DNA from: Oscillospiraceae bacterium
GTDB lineage: Bacteria > Bacillota > Clostridia > Oscillospirales > Ruminococcaceae
Length of the DNA: 53,195 bases
Assembly: GCA_024684395.1 (NCBI GenBank)
Contig: JAIKWY010000105.1
Coordinates: forward strand, 1-53,195
Direction of reading: 5' to 3'
Shown here: piece after piece, positions 49,713 to 53,195 of the stretch
Layout: every line of letters starts with the position of its first letter
Position numbering within the stretch: position 1 is the stretch's first letter
Notes under the pieces: generated by a model
The model's input: only the letters and a program-made list of their open reading frames with translations
Told to the model about the DNA's origin: nothing
Database searches by the model: none
Made by a program: the position numbers and the translations under genes

Positions 49713-52700
49713 ATGCAAAAAAGAAACCGCATTGCCGCATGGCTTGCAGCGCTCGGTGTCTGCCTGTCCATTGCACCGGCGCTGCCCGCAAACGCTGCCT
49801 ATGGTGTCGGCGGCACGGGAAACAACATCGTCGAGTATCTCGACCGCGGCATCTATGCCATCCGTTCAGGCAACGGCATGTTCGTGAGCTGGCGCTTCAA
49901 CGCCAATGACCCGGACGATGCCGAGTTCCGGCTCTACCGTGGCAGCGACCTGATCTACACGAGCAAGGCGGGTCAGGCGACAAGCTTCTATGATGCATCC
50001 GGCAGACAGGATTCCAAATACCGTGTGGATCTGGTCTCCGGCGGACAGGTCATCTCCTCGGAGACCTGCAAGTTCAATTCCGGTGCGAATTACTTCGACA
50101 TCAACCTGAACAGCCCCGGCTCCCAGTATTCACCGAACGACTGCTGTGTCGGCGACGTGGACGGCGATGGACAGTACGAGATCTTTCTGAAATGGGATCC
50201 GAACAATTCGCAGGACAATTCCAAATCCGGTAAGACCGACAAAGTCTTTATCGACTGCTACACCCTCGAGGGCAAGCAGCTCTGGCGCATCGACCTGGGC
50301 GTGAACATCCGTGCAGGTCAGCATTACACGCAGATGTGTGTGGCGGATTTCGACTGTGACGGCCATGCGGAGCTCATCACCAAAACTGCCGACGGCACAA
50401 AGGATGGCAAGGGAAAGGTCATCGGCGACGGCTCCAAGGACTACCGCAACGGCAATGGTTATGTGCTTGACGGTCCGGAATACATGACACTCTTTGACGG
50501 GCAGACCGGCGCAGCGCTTGACACGATCAATTTCCCGGTGCCGAGAGGAAAGGTCAGCGACTGGGGCGATAATTACGGCAACCGTGTGGATCGCTTTAAC
50601 AGCGGTATCGCCTATCTTGACGGTGTGCATCCCTCGGCAGTCTATAATCGTGGCTACTACACCCGTATGACGATCTCGGCAGTCGATGTTGTAGATGGAA
50701 AGCTGAAAGTCCGATGGATCTTCGACTCCAACACCAAGGAGAATGGCGCAGCCTATGGCAACGGCAACCACAATCTGATGGTCAGCGACGTTGATGATGA
50801 CGGCAAGCAGGAGATCTGCATGGGCGACTGCATGATCGATGACAACGGGAAGCTCCTCTGGTCATCAGGCAAGGGACACGGCGATGCCATGCATCTGGGC
50901 GACCTGATCCCGGAGCGTCCGGGTCTGGAGCTCTGGCAGTGTCATGAGCATGAACCATATGGTGTTTCGCTCTTTGATGCGGCAACCGGAAAGACAATCT
51001 TCCATATCGACGGCGACAAGGACACCGGTAGATGCTGTGCCGACAATGTCTATGCAGGCAATCCGGGCGCAGAATTCTGGGGTGCAAGACCTGCCAAGGC
51101 AGTTCTCGACAAAAACGGCAAGACGATCGCTTCTCTCAGCCCGTCCATGAACTTCCTGATCTATTGGGACGGCGATTTAGAGCGTGAAATGCTGAGCGAT
51201 ACGATGATCTCCAAGATGAAGTCCACATCGCAGATCGACTACTTCTTTACCGCCGAGGGCTGTGCCTCCAACAACAGCACCAAGGCTGTTCCGTGCCTGA
51301 CTGCCGATCTGTTCGGCGATTGGCGTGAGGAGCTCATTATGCGCACGACGGACAACAAGAAGCTGCGCATCTGGTGTTCTACTGCGGAAACGAAGGTACG
51401 CCTGACGACGCTCATGCATGATGTGCAGTATCGAGCGCAGACCTGCTGCGAGCAGAGCTCCTATAATCAGCCGCCGCATACGAGCTACTATCTCGCCTCG
51501 GATGCCGCACTGCCGGAGCGCCCGAATGTAAAGGTGCTCGGCGCTGAAAATGTGCAGCCGCCGACCACAGCACCCACCGAAGTCCCCACAGAACCGCCGA
51601 CACAGCCTGTCACCACGCTCCCGGAGCCGGAAGCACCGGAGGAACTCATCTACGGCGATGTAAATTTTGACGGCGTGGTGGATGTGTTTGACCTTGCGTG
51701 CGTGAAGAAGCAGATGCTGAACCCCATCTTCGGCAGAAATGCCCTCCGCCGCGCGGACGTGGATGCAGACGGAAAGGTGACAGTTGTCGATGTGGTGGCG
51801 CTCCAGAAATATCTGCTGACCGGGCAGTATGTGCCGGCATATGAGAACAGGCAGACATTCAGCTATGCCATCGACCAGAAGATCGGCAAGGGCGTTCACG
51901 AGGATACGAATGAAGGCTTCCTCGAAAAGGCGTATGTCAACCTTGAAAACGAGACAGGCAGCTCGCTCGACTGGACTGTATTTGCACCGGTGGATGGCAA
52001 TTATCTCTGCTCCTTTGGCACGGCGAACGGCAGCGCCAATAACCGCCAGATGAAGATCGAAGTGAATGAGAATACCGATTTCTGGGTGCAGGATTTCCTC
52101 ACCACGGGCGCATGGACGACCTGGCAGGAGCGTGGTATCGTGCTCCCGCTGAAGGCTGGCAAGAACACCATCCGCATGACCTCTCTGACCGCAGAGGGCG
52201 GCCCGAATTTCGATTATCTCCGGACGGAATGGACAGATGAGCCGCTCGCTGAGATCTACACCGAGCCGGTGCAGGAGACGCAGCCCATCCAGCAGAACCA
52301 AAGTCGCACGATCTACATTGCCGGCGATTCGACCGTGCAGACCTACAAGGCATCCGATGCCCCGCAGCAGGGCTGGGGCGCATTCCTCGGCGAACATATG
52401 CCGGAGGGCGTGACTGTCTCCAACCATGCGATCGCAGGGCGCTCCTCCAAGAGCTTCTATGACAACGGCAGACTGGACACCATCCTGAATGCGATCAAGA
52501 AGGACGACTATCTGCTCATCCAGTTCGGCATCAACGATTCCGCCTCCACCAAACCGGAGCGCTATGCGCCGACCTGCGGACAAGTCCCCGGCACAGCAGG
52601 CAGCTTTGAAGACTACATGGCAAAGTACATCGAGGGCGCAAAAAACAAGGGCGCAAAGCCAATTCTGGTGACGACCGTCATCGGTCTGAAATCCTACAAG

Positions 52701-52958
52701 GACGGCAAATTTCAGACCAGCTACGGCAACTACTGCGACAGCATGAAGAAGCTGGGGGCATATTATCAGATCCCGGTCATCGACCTGAACACGCTCATGG
52801 TCAACCACTACAACAGCATCGGCTACGATGCCGCTTACAAATATCACATGGTCTCCACCGGCAACGGTTCAACCGATATGACACACTTTACCGAAACAGG
52901 CGCCAGAGCCGTGGCAAGGCTCGTTGCAGAAGACATGCAGCGGCAGGGACTTGTGTAA
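49713..52958 (+). CDS. Secreted PL11 rhamnogalacturonan lyase - dockerin - CBM35-like - CE12 esterase
   Basis: 1081 residues from ATG 49713 (GGGGG 8 bases upstream; the open frame continues upstream over the promoter and is rejected). Order: signal peptide about 1-28; PL11 lyase about 30-605, starting with VEYLDRGIYAIRSGNGMFVSW and with calcium-site motifs such as CCVGDVDGDGQYEIFLKWDP; Pro/Thr linker; internal dockerin about 647-708 (GDVNFDGVVDVFDLACVKKQ, DVDADGKVTVVDVVALQKY); CBM35-like domain about 713-843; CE12 acetylesterase about 865-1081 with AGDSTVQ, GRSSKSF, GINDS and DMTHFTETGA. It would remove acetyl groups and cleave the rhamnogalacturonan I backbone in one enzyme. Confidence 0.93.
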   Translation: MQKRNRIAAWLAALGVCLSIAPALPANAAYGVGGTGNNIVEYLDRGIYAIRSGNGMFVSWRFNANDPDDAEFRLYRGSDLIYTSKAGQATSFYDASGRQDSKYRVDLVSGGQVISSETCKFNSGANYFDINLNSPGSQYSPNDCCVGDVDGDGQYEIFLKWDPNNSQDNSKSGKTDKVFIDCYTLEGKQLWRIDLGVNIRAGQHYTQMCVADFDCDGHAELITKTADGTKDGKGKVIGDGSKDYRNGNGYVLDGPEYMTLFDGQTGAALDTINFPVPRGKVSDWGDNYGNRVDRFNSGIAYLDGVHPSAVYNRGYYTRMTISAVDVVDGKLKVRWIFDSNTKENGAAYGNGNHNLMVSDVDDDGKQEICMGDCMIDDNGKLLWSSGKGHGDAMHLGDLIPERPGLELWQCHEHEPYGVSLFDAATGKTIFHIDGDKDTGRCCADNVYAGNPGAEFWGARPAKAVLDKNGKTIASLSPSMNFLIYWDGDLEREMLSDTMISKMKSTSQIDYFFTAEGCASNNSTKAVPCLTADLFGDWREELIMRTTDNKKLRIWCSTAETKVRLTTLMHDVQYRAQTCCEQSSYNQPPHTSYYLASDAALPERPNVKVLGAENVQPPTTAPTEVPTEPPTQPVTTLPEPEAPEELIYGDVNFDGVVDVFDLACVKKQMLNPIFGRNALRRADVDADGKVTVVDVVALQKYLLTGQYVPAYENRQTFSYAIDQKIGKGVHEDTNEGFLEKAYVNLENETGSSLDWTVFAPVDGNYLCSFGTANGSANNRQMKIEVNENTDFWVQDFLTTGAWTTWQERGIVLPLKAGKNTIRMTSLTAEGGPNFDYLRTEWTDEPLAEIYTEPVQETQPIQQNQSRTIYIAGDSTVQTYKASDAPQQGWGAFLGEHMPEGVTVSNHAIAGRSSKSFYDNGRLDTILNAIKKDDYLLIQFGINDSASTKPERYAPTCGQVPGTAGSFEDYMAKYIEGAKNKGAKPILVTTVIGLKSYKDGKFQTSYGNYCDSMKKLGAYYQIPVIDLNTLMVNHYNSIGYDAAYKYHMVSTGNGSTDMTHFTETGARAVARLVAEDMQRQGLV

Positions 52959-52999
52959 CAGTGCATGATATAGCAGATTCCAAGCTTTCTATAATGTGA

Positions 53000-53030
53000 G
53001 AAGCACCGTCTTGGGGTAAGGCGGTGCTTC
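53000..53030. other. Hairpin between two secreted-enzyme genes
   Basis: 13-bp stem GAAGCACCGTCTT / AAGGCGGTGCTTC (one G-T) with loop GGGGT. No T-run follows and the SD of the next gene begins nine bases later, so it probably allows read-through or protects mRNA. Confidence 0.7.
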
Positions 53031-53048
53031 GTGCAAAGGAGGATTATT

Positions 53049-53195
53049 ATGAAAACAAAGAGACTTGCGGCGCTTCTGTTCGCCGTAACCATGATAACGT
53101 CAGCACTATCATTGCCGCAGCTTCCGACAAACGCAGCGGATGTGCGGAAATTCGACCTCGGCGGCAATGTCCAGAGCGGTTGGACAAGTGTCAGT
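53049..53195 (+). CDS. Secreted protein, start only; probable pectin-related esterase or lyase
   Basis: 49 residues are visible, from ATG 53049 (AAAGGAGG upstream), and the gene runs off the window. They show a signal peptide (MKTKRLAALLFAVTMITS onward, cleavage after NAA near residue 30). The mature start DVRKFDLGGNVQSGWTSVS is the common N-terminal motif (KFDFG-x-GxTxVS) of secreted rhamnogalacturonan acetylesterases and lyases of Firmicutes. It lies downstream of the PL11-CE12 gene behind a hairpin, likely in the same operon. Product identity is a guess from 19 residues. Confidence 0.7.
   Translation, partial: MKTKRLAALLFAVTMITSALSLPQLPTNAADVRKFDLGGNVQSGWTSVS

Noticed and set aside
1-53195. 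CRISPR arrays, rRNA genes and insertion sequences
   Set aside because: No regularly spaced repeats, no rRNA-like sequence and no transposase-like frames were seen by reading; small fragments could escape notice.

Overview
The window looks like a chromosomal segment of a cellulosome-forming gut or rumen Ruminococcus, or a close relative in the Oscillospiraceae. The reasons are type-I dockerin modules in three secreted pectin/arabinan enzymes, Firmicutes-type promoters and Shine-Dalgarno sites, an FMN riboswitch of the Gram-positive type, a DUF951-prfA-tsaC-coaE housekeeping run, and GC-rich coding with strong antisense shadow frames. No species can be named from sequence alone.

Layout. (1) 1-3572, plus strand: the C-terminus of a protein with a membrane segment, a divergent GyrB/ParE-type topoisomerase subunit, and a membrane sensor with a degenerate GGDEF domain. 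(2) 9713-3621, minus strand: a riboflavin operon (ribD-ribE-two unknown genes-ribBA-ribH, then a Cof-type HAD phosphatase and another unknown gene). A consensus promoter, an FMN riboswitch and its own terminator hairpin control it. (3) 9880-18128: a tRNA with CAT anticodon, a large GT-C-like membrane protein, an ankyrin-like membrane protein, a MacB/FtsX-type ABC exporter, an S1-domain protein and a small unknown protein. (4) 18239-23642, plus strand: DUF951, prfA, tsaC, coaE, M18 aminopeptidase, a small unknown protein and exodeoxyribonuclease III. (5) 23814-29043, plus strand: a four-gene set of MBOAT acyltransferase, DHHW/AlgX-like protein, FkbH-like HAD-IIIC protein and acyl carrier protein. 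Its logic resembles the Dlt D-alanylation pathway, and I regard it as the most interesting system here.

(6) 29113-39935: a probable integrated element. The 5' half of a tRNA-Arg(CCT) gene, cut off right after the anticodon loop, lies just upstream of an intact tRNA-Arg(CCT). Next come a tyrosine recombinase, an excisionase-like protein, a divergent Xre-type repressor and two defence-type modules. One module is McrB (with EVE-like and Mrr-N-like domains), McrC and a 43-residue membrane peptide. The other is a PLD-like/SF2-helicase/DUF3427-like protein with a Nudix hydrolase. I could not find the right end of the element.

(7) 40288-53195: a rhamnogalacturonan-I/arabinan utilisation locus. It holds a GH43-CBM-dockerin-PL11 fusion, a LacI-like/AraC regulator, a GH43 arabinanase with dockerin, a PL11-dockerin-CBM-CE12 fusion, and the start of another secreted protein. 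Two of these genes share a nearly identical promoter block, which suggests a regulon. No rRNA, CRISPR array or intact insertion sequence was seen.
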